A DNA stretch of 64,000 bases from Fulvia fulva. Its lineage: Eukaryota; Ascomycota; Dothideomycetes; Mycosphaerellales; Mycosphaerellaceae. The notes under the pieces are model-generated. The model did no database searches, was not told the origin of the DNA, and saw only the letters and a list, made by a program, of their open reading frames with translations. Position 1 is the stretch's first letter, and every line of letters starts with the position of its first letter. The DNA lies in assembly GCF_020509005.1 (NCBI RefSeq), contig NC_063012.1, positions 2,170,001-2,234,000 of the forward strand, given 5' to 3'. The position numbers and the translations under genes were made by a program. This document shows positions 1 to 13,560 of this stretch, piece after piece.

Positions 1-1
1 T

Positions 2-1190
2 AATAACGACCGTCCGCGACTAGGACCTAATAATAGTCGTGACTCGAGAATACGTAATACCCGTACCTAGACACTACTAGTTAACCTTCCAGAACGTCTC
101 TTTACTATTAACCGCACCCTTACTCGCGGTATAGAGATCGGTAAGGGTGTGCCCAACCCTAAGCACTTTAAGAACGATAACGACCCTAATTTCGACAGCT
201 AGTATAGTAGTGTTCTCCTAAAGCTGACTATAGCAACCTTCCGTACTAAGGCAGATAGTCTACGCTTCGTATATAGGTAGACACAAGGTGATCCTTAGCG
301 AAGCATTAAGCCGAGGATCCCTATGCCTAGACAGCAGTCCTTTAACGAGTTTAAGACTAGAGAAGAGTTGTTAGACTAGATAATACGCTAATATAGCATA
401 CGTAATAAGGGAACTAAGGCTATAGTTAATATTACTACCTATAAGTAAGAACAAGGCGAGACCTTTATAGCCTTCTATACCCGCTACTCGAAGTTACGCG
501 CCTAGATATTATAGACCGATAAGACCGAGCTTATGCTATTCCGTAACCGACTAAACCGTAAGTACTTTATTAAGACCTTCGGCGACCGCGAAGTCGACCG
601 CCGCCTAGACAGTATATAAGACGTTATCGAGGAGTGTACCGTACTAGACGAGAGTTTCTACGAGACAGATCGACTATACCCGTAGAAGGAGCGCCCCCGG
701 GGCAATGGCAACTCGAATAGTAATAGCGGCCAGAATAACTAGAATAACAGTAACGTAGTTACTAGTACCGCTACCGGTATAGTAGGTGCCTTAGTATAGC
801 GCCTACTATAGTACGCTAGTACTAAGAAGAAGGAGGATCTACCGACATATCTATAGAACCTGCCTACGCTTAACCGTAAGCAGCGCGAAGACCTTAAGAA
901 GTAGGGTAAGTGCTACCGCTACCGTATAGATTCTTACGTATCGACTAACCCTAAATGCCTAATATATAGGTACGATAGCGACTATCGCCTACCGCGTCTA
1001 CGCAATACTACGCCGAATCCGAACGCGAACCTCAGTTCCCTAGCCGCCGATCCGCGGTAGGGAAATAGCACGACCGCTACCTAAGCGTAGTAGATAGCGG
1101 TTACCCGAACTTCCTAGGATAGAAAGAGTATAAGATTAAGAGACACGGAACGTAAGAGACGGTAATAGACTATAGTAAGGAGCTTAAGAT
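2..1190 (+). pseudogene. gypsy-A gag remnant (capsid, nucleocapsid)
   Basis: The frame starting at base 2 reads as a gag polyprotein, structural core of the intracellular virus-like particle. A capsid-like stretch around 330-700 (for example FIAFYTRYSKLRAQI with one stop) precedes a low-complexity Asn/Ser/Gly linker at about 700-770. A degraded zinc knuckle follows near 911-958: two outer Cys codons survive, while the second Cys and the His now read Tyr (TGC to TAC, CAC to TAC). Pol continues in the frame one base back, so gag-pol probably used -1 frameshifting. Many nonsense codons are present and the true start is outside the window. Confidence 0.75.
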
Positions 1191-4100
1191 ATCGGCATGC
1201 GCACTAGATAAGTAATAGCTAGCTATGTACCCTTATATAGTGTTACCCGTAATGATATAATAGAGAAAGGCTCGAGGCCTTATAGATTCTACTTCTACCT
1301 CTCTCTTTCTTAACTAGAAATTCATACGCAAATATATAATACCCCTAATCCCTTTGACGCAAAGCCGACGACTAACACTAGGAGATAGAACGGCCACTAC
1401 GCGGCAGATTATACACGCGGCCCCTATAGACGTAGTTATAGGCGATTATTACGAGCAAATGTTATACTACGTCACCGACCTCGAATACGACATCGTCTTT
1501 AGCCTACCGTAGCTTATAGCGTACAACCTAAACATCTTCTAGGAGACAGGCGAGGTGGCATTCAGGTCGGATTACTACTTTGGTCACTGTCTATAGAATA
1601 AGACACCGATAACAGTACAATCCCTAAACTACCGCGAGAAGAAGAAGTAGGCACTAGTACGGTACGGACTAGAGCCCTTTACTAGAGATGTAGCGAGCTT
1701 TATAGTAGGAGGGGCAGAGCTAAATGTCTCATTATATGACCTAGAAGACATAGACGATGAAGAAGTGGACTACTAGGGCGTTTCTTAACGCGCGTAGGGG
1801 ATGTACGCGTACCGGCCTAGGGCTAAGTGCTTCTATATTATACCTACTAGGCGTAAGAGCGACGGCGGAGAGCTTAAGCTAAGTGTAATAGCTACTAATG
1901 ATCTAGACCAATTCTTGAACAAGTAGTTCAATCACAACCCGAAGGAGAAGTTGCCGCTAATATACTACGATATTACGGACGCTTTCTTAGCTAAGGATTA
2001 TAAAGGACTCCTACCTTACCGACTAGGCGTAGATCGTGAGATTTATATTAAGCCTAATGGTCTATAAGAGCCACTATACCGCAAGCCCTACGGCCTAGCT
2101 AAGAAGGAGAACGAGGCAGTTAAGAAATGGCTAGACGAGCAAACATCTAAAGGGAAGGTACGGAAAGCAGGGCAAAAGACGAACTAGTCTCCTATACTAG
2201 TGCTAGTAGTACGTAAGCCTAGAGGTAGGCTGCGTGTTTGTATCGACTATAGAGGATTGAATACGATCACTATCAAGAACCGGTATCCGATTCCCTTGAT
2301 ATAAGAGACGCTTAACCGTATATACGGTAAGAAGTACTTTATAAAGCTAGACATTGTAGTAGCCTTTAACAAGTTACGGATAGCTAAAGGGCACGAGTAG
2401 TTAATAGCGTTTACGACACGATACGGCATCTACGAGTGTCTAGTATTGCCATTCGGCTTGTGTAACGGACTAGTATCGTTCCAATTATACATCAATAAGG
2501 TCTTATAAGAATACCTAGACGACTTTATATCGGCCTACCTAGATAACGTACTTATCTTTAGTAACACCTTAGAGGAGCACATTAAACACGTACGGAAGGT
2601 TCTTACTAAGCTACGCGATGTAGGACTTATAGTAGACATCGATAAAAGCAAATTCTACTAATAGAAGGTGAGGTATCTTAGGCTAATTATAACCCCTAAC
2701 GGCATCGAGATAGACCCCGAGAAACTCGAATGTATTTAGACATAGGAAGCTCCTAAGAACCTAAAGGATGTCTAGGCCTTCCTTAGATTTGCCAACTTCT
2801 ATAGGCGATTTATCGAAGCATTTTCGCGTATAGCTGCTCCTCTTACAAACCTGACTAAGTCGGACGGACCAAGTAATCACAAGAACAGAAGGATTCAATA
2901 GTCACTAGATTGCTAACGAGCCTTTAACAATTTGAAAGCTGCGTTCAGCAAAGCCGGCATACTCGTACATTACGTACTAGGTAGGGAAATAGTAATAGAG
3001 ACAGATTCTTCAGATTTTGTAAACGCCGGCGTACTTTCGTAGTATGACGAGAATGGTATGCTACATCCTATAGCCTTCTACTCGAAGAAGTTAAGTCTAT
3101 AGGAGTGTAATTATGAAATCTATAATAAGGAACTGTTAGCTATTATTAAGGCTTTTAAGGAATAGAGACCCGAGCTCGCCTACGAGGTAGATAATAAGGA
3201 CTTATAGCTAGTTAAGATTTATACCGACTATAAGAACCTAGAATACTTTATAACGACAAAGTAGCTAAATCGGCGACAAGCGCGTTAGGCTAAGTTCTTG
3301 TTATAGTTCAACTTCAAGATAATATACCGTCTAGGACTTTAAGGTATAAAGCTAGACAGCCTAACGAGACGTAGCTAGGACCTTCCGTAGGGGGTAGACG
3401 ACCCTCGGAACTAGCATTAGCATCAGACATTACTACCTCCTAAGCGATTCCTTAAGATCGCCTTACTATAGGCAACAGTAGAAGATACGCCGGAAGAAGA
3501 GGAACTAGTACCGCTAAACCCTAAAGCTAAAGAGTTTATACCTATAGAACGAGATACGCCTACTAAATAACCGGCGACGCGTGAAAGTTAGCGGGAAGCC
3601 GAACTCGAGTATCGAATGTCGACGGCGTACGTAACCGATAACGAGCTTAAGACCGCGATTAAGGACCTATAGAAAGACCGTACTCCTACACTGCTATAGA
3701 GAGCGAAGATTTACCTAGTACACTATAAAGTGGATGGCGACCTACTATATATTCGAAACTAATACGACGGCTAGAGCTTATAGGTACTAAATGACTAAGC
3801 TTTATAGACTAGGATAATCAAGATAAACTATAACGCTCTAGTAGTAGGCTATCTAGGACGAGCTCGTACTTATAAACTCGTAGCACGTGAATTCTACTGG
3901 CCTGGATTAGCGAGATCCGTGCGTAGATACACCGCGAATTGCCGTACCTACCGTATAACAAAATCTCTATACTCCTAGCTACTAGGATTACTATAGCCAC
4001 TTCCTGTTCTAGATCGGCCTTAGAAACACATTGTAGTCGACTTTGTTATCGGACTCCTAGACAGTACTCTTAACGGCATAGTCTATAACAACATTATGAC

Positions 4101-5640
4101 CGTTACTAATAGGCTTACTAAGGAAGTCGAGCTGATCCCTATTAGCGCAATGACAGCATAGAATACGGCAAGGCTTTTCCTTAAACATATATTCTGTCGG
4201 CGCGGGTTTCCTAATACTATTATATCAGACCGTAGCAAGTAGTAGGTTACTACCTTCTAGAAGAAACTCTATAAGATGCTCCGAACAAATCGTAAGCTAA
4301 GTTCTTCGTATTACCTAGAAACTAATAGACAGTCAGAACGTACTAACTAGGCGATAGAACAGTATCTCCGTATATTCACTAACGAGGTATAGGATAACTA
4401 GGCAGAATGGCTATACCTTGCTTAGTTCGCGATCAACAATCACCTGTCTTAGACTACTAGTATGTCGCCGTTCTACGCTACCTTAGGATATAACCCTAAG
4501 TTTATAGAGCGAGTTGACCTGAACGCCAGAAAGGAGGGAGGACTAACTACTCTCTAGCGACTGGACGCGCGATTAGTAGAAACCTTTATGCGTCGAATTT
4601 GCGAGCTTTATAAACACCTTCAAGAGAATATACGAATGTTATAAGCTCTCTAAGTAGAGGTAGCAAACCGCTACCGAAGCATTCCTCTAGACTATAAGGT
4701 AGGTGATTAGGTATATCTTAGTACTAAGAACATCCGCACGACTCGACTATCTAAGAAGCTAGACAGGAGATATGCCGGCCCTTACTAGATCACGGAAGTT
4801 ATGCCGGCTAGACTCTCTTATCGACTAAAACTATTAGACGCTCTAGTAGGACTTAATAACTACTTCTACACCTTACTACTATAACGAGCCGACCACCCCG
4901 ATTTCCTACTACTTAAAGGGCAGCATCTGGCGCCGCTACTACCGATAACTATCGAACCTGACACCACCGAGGCTAATATAGCAGCCGATATAGTAGTAGC
5001 ACCTACGTATATATACGAGGTAGAAAAGATCCTTAATATATATACCCGTAAGCGGGTAGGCAAGGTAAAGAAGGGGCATAAACGCAAAGTAGATATATAG
5101 TACAAGGTGAAATAGGCTAGATATCAGAACGAGGACGATAGTAAGACCTAGCAACCTATAGAGGACATACTTAAATACGTAGCCGCCGCTGTTATAGACT
5201 TTCACTATAACCGGCCGGAGTTGTCTACGCCTATAGGCTTCGTAGCTCTATCTGACTGGTCCCTACTAGCCACTAAGATACTCGGGCTCAACTCGATTAG
5301 GGTCATTCCGAAAGACACCGTTACGAATAAGTCGCCTCGAGCCTTACCTCTAATAGAATCTGCTCCGTATATATTCGATACTCGAGTAGAGCCTATAGAG
5401 CCTATAATGATACCTAACTTTAGTTATAAGGATCATACGCGAGTACGAGCCGAAGATAGACTTAGATCTAGGGCAAGCTAGCTAACTAGGCAACATGTTT
5501 CTCGAAGGAAGCCGGTCGAGGATAGTCTTAATAGAGCGAATACGATGTTATCGGATGACGATAGGGTACTAGAGGATGATTCGGCGTTCGCGCGATTATA
5601 GAGCTCGATAGGCAAGTGGCCTTATAAGGTAAATAACGCT
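1190..5640 (+). pseudogene. gypsy-A pol remnant: PR, RT, RNase H, integrase, chromodomain
   Basis: One reading frame can be followed for over 4 kb through TAG/TAA stops. Order: protease-like LIDST near 1285 (the DSG motif altered), RT from about 2100 ([20 protein letters not shown] at 2239-2298), RT active site YLDN at about 2539 (Asp-Asp turned Asp-Asn), RNase H at 2940-3330, integrase from about 3650 with VVDF, ISDR and SERTN supplying Asp, Asp and Glu, and a C-terminal chromodomain at about 5014-5215 (YEVEKIL ... YKVK). The longest clean stretch is 5221-5481, the C-terminal tail. It is non-functional because of stops and the lost catalytic Asp. Confidence 0.88.
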
Positions 5641-5661
5641 TAGAGGACTGAGGCGTGTTTT

Positions 5662-5672
5662 GGGAGGGGGGG
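5662..5672 (+). other. gypsy-A polypurine tract
   Basis: GGGAGGGGGGG followed by TAC sits directly before the LTR start TGTCACGGG. In LTR retrotransposons this RNase H-resistant tract primes plus-strand DNA synthesis. The same G-run plus TAC arrangement precedes the gypsy-B and B' LTRs, and gypsy-D has a close variant. Confidence 0.8.
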
Positions 5673-5675
5673 TAC

Positions 5676-5855
5676 TGTCACGGGTAGCCCGCGACCCCTT
5701 ACTATAGCTACGTCGGCCCGGCTGAACCGCGGACCTTCTATATCGGGTTAGCGCGGCTTGGCTTTACTTTATAACTTCGCCGCGCCTCGCGCTCCTCTTT
5801 CGTAGCTTCGTAGAACAATAACTATCTCATTCGGACCCTATAGTACGCGCGCCCT
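5676..5855 (+). repeat. gypsy-A 3' LTR
   Basis: It begins TGTCACGGG immediately after the polypurine tract. The right edge is estimated from where integrase sequence of the opposite-strand gypsy-G2 resumes (about 5856-5865). No second LTR copy is in the window, so the end may be off by 10-15 bases. Confidence 0.6.
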
Positions 5856-5859
5856 TATA

Positions 5860-8800
5860 GACTAAAATCTATTAAGGTCCGCGGTCCGATATAATCGTCT
5901 TTAGTAATCCGTAGCGTAAGAAGATGTACTTAATATAGATATAGGCGATAAATTTAGCTATTATTTCGAGAACTAGAATATAGTAGCGCTCCTTACCTAG
6001 TCTATTAGTCACCGTAAGCGTATTCTCGTACTATTGACCGTCGGCCGTATACTTCGCTCTAGGTAAGTCGATAACGAAGTCTATAGCGACATTGTCCTAA
6101 GTATCGAAGGGGATAGGTAGTAGAGCTAAAAGTCCGTACTATAGTTTAATAATACTACGGCTATTACGATATATCCGGTAGGCGCGTACGAAAGATCTAA
6201 TAAAACGGGTTATCCTTAGCTATATATAATATCGTAATACGAGCCTACTCGTAGTAGTCTTACCTAGGTGTCCGGCTACCGGTATATCGTAAAAGGCTTT
6301 AACTATACGTATATAGACAGTGTTCTCCTTATCCTCTATAGGTAGAACGAAGAGGCTATACCCGCTATGTCGGTTCTTAATATATATTATACTATTGACT
6401 AGTATTACGTGCTTATCGTCTATCTTGTTCTTTCGGAGTAGTTTTACTAGTTCTCCTACCGCGAGTTAGGTAGTAGCTTCGACTACGTTATCTTATTCGT
6501 ATAGCTTACTAATATCTACTACTAGGGCTTCGTCTATAACTACTCCTTCTACTTCGGATACGAATAGTCTTAGGATCTAGCTTACGCTAACCGATAGGAA
6601 GTGTTCTAGTTTTAGTAGCACCCTGTCCTATTAAGCATAACGCGAATCTAACTTATTATATAAGATAGCGTCTTAGGAACGTCGAGTAAGGCTATCTAGC
6701 TTCGCTCCTTATACTCCTAGTTAGTATACGATCTTAAAGAAGAACTATAATAAGAACTCGGCCTACCTAGCTTACCGTCTATTTAGCTACTTAGATATTA
6801 TGAAGTATTCTAAGTTTATATAGTCGCTATAGACGAGTATAGGGTAGCCGCTTAGGTCGGCGAAGTTCTCGAAGTCTAGTTTATCGATATCGCCGGCTAT
6901 TAGCTCTAGCTTCTATTCCTTAAACGCCTTAACGATTACGAGTAACTCCTTGTCGTAGATGTCGTAGTTATACTCCTACGGGCTTATATTTTTCGATAGG
7001 TATACGATAGGGCGGAGGATGTTATCCTCGTTATATTACGATAGGACTACTACGGTTATAAAGTCGCTTACGTTAGTCTCTAAGACGGTACGTCTCCCGG
7101 GGATAAACATTGCTAGTACTATTCCCTTAGCGTCGGTAAATACTTACTTTAGCCCTTCGAACGTATTCTAACATTCGTTTGTCTAGTACTAGGGGTTGTC
7201 CTTCTTAGTTAGCTTTACTATAGGTAGAACTATCTTGCTATAGTCCTTAATAAAGCGTCGATAGAAGCCTAAGAATCTATTAAACGTAAGGATGTCCTTT
7301 ACGTTAGTAGGAGTCCCCTATTTACGTATCGCTTATACCTTAGCTAAGTCTATTAATACGCTATCCTTACCGATAATCAATCCGAGGTACTTAGTAAACT
7401 AAGTATAGAACTCGTATTTAGAGATATCGAGCTAAAGGCCTACCTTACTATATTTACGGAGTACCTTCTTTATATACTCGATATGTTCTTCGAGCGTATC
7501 GCTAAAAATTAGAATGTCGTCGAGGTACGCGGACGTAAAGTCGTTAAGGAACTCTCTTAGGGTATTGTTAATATACGATTGAAATGTCCCGGGTATATTA
7601 TATAGTCTAAACGGCATTACTAAGTACTCGAACTAGCTATACCGTATCATAAACGCCGTGAGCCATTCCGACCCTTCCGCTATACGTATACGGTTAAAGG
7701 CGGCGATAATATCTAGCTTAGTAAAGTACTTCTTCCCTATAATACGGTTGAGTATGTCCTATATTAGGGGTATAGGATACCTAGATTTTATCGTACGTTT
7801 GTTTATCTATCTATAGTCGATATAAACTCTAAGTCCTCCGCTAGGTTTCTTAACAATAAGTATAGGTAAAGATACGTCTACCCTTCCTTCGTATCTACGG
7901 ATATCCTTCTAGGCTTATTGTTCTTAGACCTAATAAGCTATTACCTCGTCCTCTTAGTTTAATATACGGTAAGGTCGGCTAAAGGGCGGAGTCGCGCTAG
8001 GCTTTAGTTTGATCTTATAGTCGATACCTAGCCTATACGGTAGGAGCTCCTTCGTATCTTACTTAGAAAAGACGTATATAAACTCGTAATAGATAGGTAG
8101 GAGGTAATCCTTCGGATCGATTATCGCCTCCTTTTTCTTTATAAACTTACTAATATTAGACTATACGTATATCTTATAAGCGGATAGTATCGGGCTAGTA
8201 CGCTACGCTACTAGTACAAACGCCGCTACTCGAGTATCTAGTCGTTCGATAGTCTTATTATCGGATAGTATCCTATAGCTAGTATCGGGCCTATATACTA
8301 CTACCTTATATATATTCCGAGTACTTATAGTATAAGCTATTAAAGGGTCCGTTACGTAGAGATTCCCTAGTTACTATTGTTCGTTCTTATCGAAAATAAA
8401 CATTATATATACTTTAGCTCCCTTTACCTAGCTATCCTATCGATAGCCGCTTCGCTAACTTCCTAGATATCGATATCCGGTAGTATCGGTACGGGCGGCG
8501 TCTCGGTCGATATCTCGGGCTTAGGTCGTTACTTTATAATTACGTCGGAAGTTATAGTCTAGACTAGATCTCCTTTATCGTCTTCTTTAACGGTAGCTTA
8601 ATATAGTGATCGGGTCTTTAGAGCTACTTCGAAGCTTTACTTAGTAATTATAGGCTCCTACTTATTGTTAATACTCTATACCTAGACTAGCTTACCGCTC
8701 TATAGGTAATGTTCCTTATAGTACTCCGAGTCGAGGGTTATTATACTAGAGGCAAAGTAGATACCTAGCTAATGTTTATCGTACTAAGGTCTACCTAGTA

Positions 8801-9240
8801 CTATATCGTATTCTAGATAAGTAACCTAGAACGTTCTCGTTTCTCTATAGCTATTACTAAGCGTAAATTCTATAGTTATACGGTGTTTAATCATTTCCGT
8901 AGCTATAGACCTATTAGCTTATCCGAGTACTAATAGGTTATTAAGCTTAGTTAAGGGTAGGTTATGTTTACGCGTATAAGAAGAGTCAATATAATCTAAG
9001 TTAGTACCGTTATTAAGGAAAGTCAAAATATATTACCTATTAGCTACGCCCGGTATTACTAGGTATAAGCTAATGACTAGGTTATGTTCTATTTCTACTA
9101 TCCTAAGAATATATAATAATAGCTCAAGTCCTTCTAGTAGAGGCTCTACTAGTAGTACTTCTCTTAATTCTTCGTATAACTTTTCTTATTTATATCTACT
9201 TACTTCTACGCTTAAGTAGTAGACTACGTATTTCCCGCTA
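5860..9240 (-). pseudogene. gypsy-G2 pol remnant (PR, RT, RNase H, truncated integrase)
   Basis: The minus strand shows a protease-like segment near 8960-9010 (active-site Asp region reading NNGT), then RT. The clean stretch 7617-7432 begins [16 protein letters not shown] and contains [11 protein letters not shown] at about 7527-7495, so the catalytic Asp-Asp is intact. RNase H lies at about 7200-6700. Integrase shows a zinc-binding region and VAIDFVIDLP near 6085-6115 and ISDRGP near 5888. Stops are TAG/TAA throughout. The Asp-Asp pair is coded GAC GAC and so has no TpG for RIP to hit. Confidence 0.85.
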
Positions 9241-11480
9241 GTAATTCGACGACGTTAGTACCGCTAGTATTAGTACCTAGACGTACCGGCATTTTATACT
9301 CGAAGAGCTCGTAGGTACGCTACTATAAGCGGTAACGGGGCTTACGGCACTTTATATAGAGGCTCTCGCGTATATAGCGAGTATTCTCGGCTTCGTCTAA
9401 GGTCTTACCGAGACTACTCCTAAAGGGCTTAGGACGGGTCGACTAGGCCTTACGAGGTAGCTTACTGGGAGCTACGCCTACTAGCTTATCGTCCTTATCC
9501 TTACCGTCCTTCTTATTATTCTTAGGCTTCTTATTACGGGTATAGAGGCTATCTAAGATCTTGAAGTCTTTATCGGCTTAATAAAGGTTATCGATTATAT
9601 TGCTAAGAGAGGTTAGCTAATACGTTAGATACTTATTAAGGTAGCGGACTATTAGCTTACGTTATAGGTAGTCTATCGCGTCTTTACCCTTTAGGCCTAG
9701 GATGTTTACGTTCTAGCGCTACTTTAGGTAGAAGGACTAGAAGGTGTCCTTACCGTCTATCTCTAGAGAGTATATACGCTCGCGGGCTCGGCCGATAGGG
9801 TTACGGTCACTATAGCGATTAGCGAGCTCTTAAATTAGGTCGTTAATACCCTTGTATAACTTCTTATTACTCGTAAGGACGCTAGAGATAGTAGGAATCT
9901 TAGGTCCGACTAACTCCTACGCGTCGCTAGGAGAAGTAAGGAGGTTATAGACGAGCTTTAATACTACCTTCTTATTACGGAAGACCGTATAGTCGACGAT
10001 AGTCTCTAACTCTAAGAGGAACTTCTTAAGGGAGGGTCCTAATAGCTTACTATCGACAGTACCGATAAACTTCTCGGGCTTATTAATACCGCGCTAAGTC
10101 TTAAAGGGCTGGCTAAGTTTGGTATCGTACTTAACTAGAGACTCGAAGTCGTATACCTACTTCTTCTTCTTAGAAGAGCGGCGATAAGTACGGGTATCGC
10201 TATCCGACTCCGAGTCTTCCTCTAACTCTAAACCTTCGGATAAAGGGTCCGAGTCGTTATTATCTATCTTACGAGAGTGTTTCTTACCCTTCTTAGTTAC
10301 TCGTCTACCTTCCGCCTTATTATCCTTACCTCTTAAAGAGTCACGACCGTTCTATAGTACGCGGCGTTATAATATTACGCGAGATAGCGACGAGCGTACC
10401 CTAGACCTACTACGATCCTCGAGTTACTTCTTAAGCTCGTCGACCTAGTTTTACTAGGATTAATTCAGCTCCTAGATATCGTTCTAGTAGGTTTAAGCCT
10501 CTATCTTATATATGTCGAGGTCTAATTTAAGTGCCCTAATCTTAGAGTCGTTATCGTTAAGCTATTATAGGGCTTCCTTAGCTTACTTCTTTAGAGACTT
10601 GTTTTATACTACGAGTACGGCGCTAGAGGAGGGTTTAGGTTAAGCCTTTAGGTTGTCGAGTTCCTACTAGACTATAATAAGCTACTACTTAGCCTAATTT
10701 ATCTCTACTCGTACTATACCTAAGTCCTTCTAATATATATTACGGTACTTAGTAGCTTCCTCCTTCTTAGTCTTCTATAAATCGCGGTCCTTAACTAATA
10801 CCTTATACTCGTTACGTATCTACTATTCGTAGCTCTTCTATTTCCCGAGTTCCTACCCTACCTTGCCTAGTTGTTCGTCAAGGATAGTAGCTATCTATAT
10901 CACATTCCTATACTCTTACTCGGCGCGGCGTAGGATAAAGTAAATAGCCGCTACTATCTCGGGATCTTATATTAGCCTAACGAGCTAGTTAGCGTCGAGT
11001 TAGAGGAAGTTATTAACTAGGATACGGAGGGTTTTCGCGACTTATTATATTTCTTCTCCTTCGCCTTCCTCGGTCGCGCCGTCGTTATCGTAGTCGACTA
11101 CCGCTATAGCTATACCGTTAACTTCTTAAATCTCGTCGTCGGTAAGGAGGTCGTATAAGTTGAACTTAGTAGGTAGGTAGGTAACTAGGCGCTATAAATT
11201 CTCGAGTCTCTACTCGATAGCGTCGTCGGTAGCCTACTACTATTCTTAAGTTTATCCTTAAGTCTATATATATTAAATATAGACTCGCGCCGTACTACTA
11301 GGCGTATAGCTAGTAGCGAGACTTACTATCCTTAGGGTCGTACTATATTAGGTACTACTTAGCCTAAGTTAGTCTCTTATACTACGTCGTATTCTTCTAT
11401 CGTACGCCGCGATTTCTTATCGCGGTTATTAATAATCTACGCTCTTATAGATCCCGTCGTAGCTCTTCTACGGATATAGA
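9240..11480 (-). pseudogene. gypsy-G2 gag region remnant
   Basis: About 2.2 kb upstream (minus strand) of pol has the size and place of gag. The translation is rich in charged and Ser/Arg stretches. An acidic N-terminal segment (DNDGATEEGEGEE) lies near 11050-11100 and a Lys/Arg/Asp-rich hinge near 10150-10330. I could not place a clean zinc knuckle; a possible one near 9265 is too eroded. Stops occur in every frame. The assignment rests on position and composition and is less certain than pol. Confidence 0.6.
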
Positions 11481-11650
11481 GACCTAGCTTAGTATAACAG
11501 TTTATAATCGTATTAATACAAAGTAGCTAGGTACGTATTAAAGAGGAGCGCGAGGTACGCCGAGGTTATATTTAGCCGAGGCGCGCTAGTAACGCGCGGT
11601 CACGTGACCTATATACTAGCTAACTATTTACTAGGCCTAGGGCCGTAACA
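11480..11650 (-). repeat. gypsy-G2 5' LTR (inner edge approximate)
   Basis: On the minus strand the LTR begins TGTTACGGCCC at 11650. A TATA-like AAATATAA lies about 100 bases in. LINE-1a coding sequence starts at 11651, fixing the outer edge. The inner edge is not certain because the partner LTR is missing and no clear primer-binding site is visible. Confidence 0.5.
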
Positions 11651-13560
11651 CGATAGTATTTAAACAATCGACGATAGTAGTCCTACGTAAGCCGTAAAAG
11701 GAAGACTATACGTAGGTAAAGTCGTACCGCCTAATTACGCTCCTTAATACTCTTAGGAAGGCGCTTAAGAAGCTAGTTATAACGAGACTCTCCGAGGCGG
11801 TAGAGGAACACTCCCTACTCCCGGACACCTAGATAGGTACGCGCCTATAGCGATCGACGCTATCCGCGATAGAACTTATTACCTCTTAGGTAAAGGCTAT
11901 CTAGTATAAGAATAGGGATAAGGTAGTATCCTTACTTAGTCTAGACATATCGGGAGCCTTCGACTACGTATTATACCCGCGGCTACTCTATATCCTAAGG
12001 TCGAAAGGACTCCTTAAGTAGCTTGTTAACTTTATACGATCCTACCTCTAAAACCGTAGTACGTCGATCCTAGTCGGTTAGTATAAAAGCCTATTTTAAG
12101 TAGTCTATACTAGAATCCCGTAAGGCTTAACGCTAGTACCTATCCTGTTCCTCTTCTTTATAGCGACGCTACTCCTAGCCTTAGAATCCTAGAATACCGC
12201 TATGAGCGGCTTCGTAGACGATATAAACATCCTAGCGTAGTCTTTCTCGACTAAGAAGAACTATATACTACTAGAAGAGAAGTATAAGATCTATAAGGAC
12301 TAGGCTAGGAGGTATAGGGCTCGGTTTGTCTTAGAAGAGTACAATCTAATATACTTTACGCGCCGGCTACGGTTCTATAATATATAAGCTTCTATCTAGA
12401 TATAGGGGTATACGACTAACCCGGTAAATTAGCTTAGGATCCTTAGACTATAGGTAGACCTAGCGCTACGGTAGAGGAAGTACGTATAGGTAATATTACG
12501 GAAAGCTAAATAGAATATAGTATTATACTAGAGGCTTACTACGTCTATATAGGGGGCGGACTTTCGGTAGTTACGACTCCTATATATAGCTATTATACGG
12601 CTAGTCCTTACCTATAGTAGCTAAGTATAGTCCTTAGGCGAGAGGGCCTACCTATTAAAGGGACTCGTTACGCCGTTAGCGAAGATCTAAAACTAATGCC
12701 TAAGGAAGGTCACCGGGGTATATAAGTCGACACTAATAAGGATACTTAAGTACGAGACCGCTATACCGCCGATCGAACTATATATCTAGGGACTACGGAC
12801 CTCCTACTTAGGTAAGTCGGTATAGTACCTAGTATAGAAGGTCATCGCTAGTATAGTTATAAGGGCCCGCGAATTAGTACTAGCGTATAAGGGCATTCGA
12901 CCCGGAAACGAGCCGAACTACCGGGTAAGGGACGAATAGCTAGTAATACGGTAGGAAGGTAAGAAGTCGTTTATAGAGCAACTATAGAAAGAGAGGTGGA
13001 ACAACTAGGGTATAGGGTATAGTAGACGCCCTTAGCTAGCGGGACAACCTAAGGAATAGTTAGCTACGAAATCCGCGGTCAAGTACTCCCTAAAGCTTAT
13101 CTACTACTACCTTATAAGGGTATAGAGTAGTATAGTAACCTAACTACGAAGCGAACATATCGGCCTCTAGGGGTACCTATTATAGAGGAAGGTTCTAGAA
13201 TATACGAACACTAGATACCCCTACGGCTATCGCTCCTAGAACGTACGGTACGTACTCCTCGTCTATCCGAGGTAGTCGCTAGGAAGGGGGGAGTAGATAG
13301 TAAAGGCAAGGAACCGGACGATTAGGGCACTTCTTAACAATATTAAGGACCTACGGTATATTCCGAACTAGATACTAGAGAAGGGCTAGCTAGAATAGTA
13401 CCGCCTAGTAGGAGTAGTATAGGAAGAGAGGATACGGCGTAGCGCGACGAGACCGGCTAGGAGCGGGGGCTAACGGGATAGTAATATAGACTACGTACGT
13501 TTAGAGGGAAAGCTAATCTAGATAAGGAGAAGTCGGGGGCGGGAAGGGTTTTTACCTATT
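11651..13560 (+). pseudogene. LINE-1a ORF2 C-terminal half (RT and CCHC tail)
   Basis: RT core motifs are readable: SLDISGAFDYVL near 11935, the PQG-type turn near 12115 and the active site GFVDDINILA near 12207-12236, with both Asp codons intact. After the RT comes the connection domain and a degraded C-terminal Cys/His motif near 13210-13250, where the Cys and His codons are mostly TAC (Tyr). Tad-clade ORF2 proteins carry an N-terminal endonuclease, which is absent here. Numerous TAG/TAA codons make it inactive. Confidence 0.85.

Larger units (their letters stand above)
1..5855 (+). mobile_element. gypsy-A: RIP-degraded Ty3/gypsy chromovirus, 5' end outside window
   Basis: This is a plus-strand LTR retrotransposon with gag, protease, RT, RNase H, integrase and chromodomain in Ty3/gypsy order, ending in a polypurine tract and a 3' LTR. 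The 5' LTR and the gag N-terminus lie beyond base 1. Both frames are riddled with TAG/TAA codons at positions where Gln or Trp is expected, so the copy is dead. Its right end sits inside the integrase of the opposite-strand element gypsy-G2, so gypsy-A is the younger of the two. The exact right boundary cannot be fixed without the left LTR. Confidence 0.9.
5856..11650 (-). mobile_element. gypsy-G2: minus-strand Ty3/gypsy, 3' end lost
   Basis: Read on the minus strand from 11650, this element has a 5' LTR, a long gag region, protease, RT, RNase H and the first part of integrase. It then stops just past the second catalytic Asp of integrase (ISDRGP near 5888), where the gypsy-A LTR begins. The integrase C-terminus and the 3' LTR are missing. 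The right LTR end abuts LINE-1a sequence directly, so the element probably inserted into LINE-1a, whose 5' part was lost later with the left end. Confidence 0.85.

Noticed and set aside
4866..5205. Two minus-strand frames as small genes
   Set aside because: Both oppose the gypsy-A pol C-terminus and chromodomain, which is the readable coding strand.
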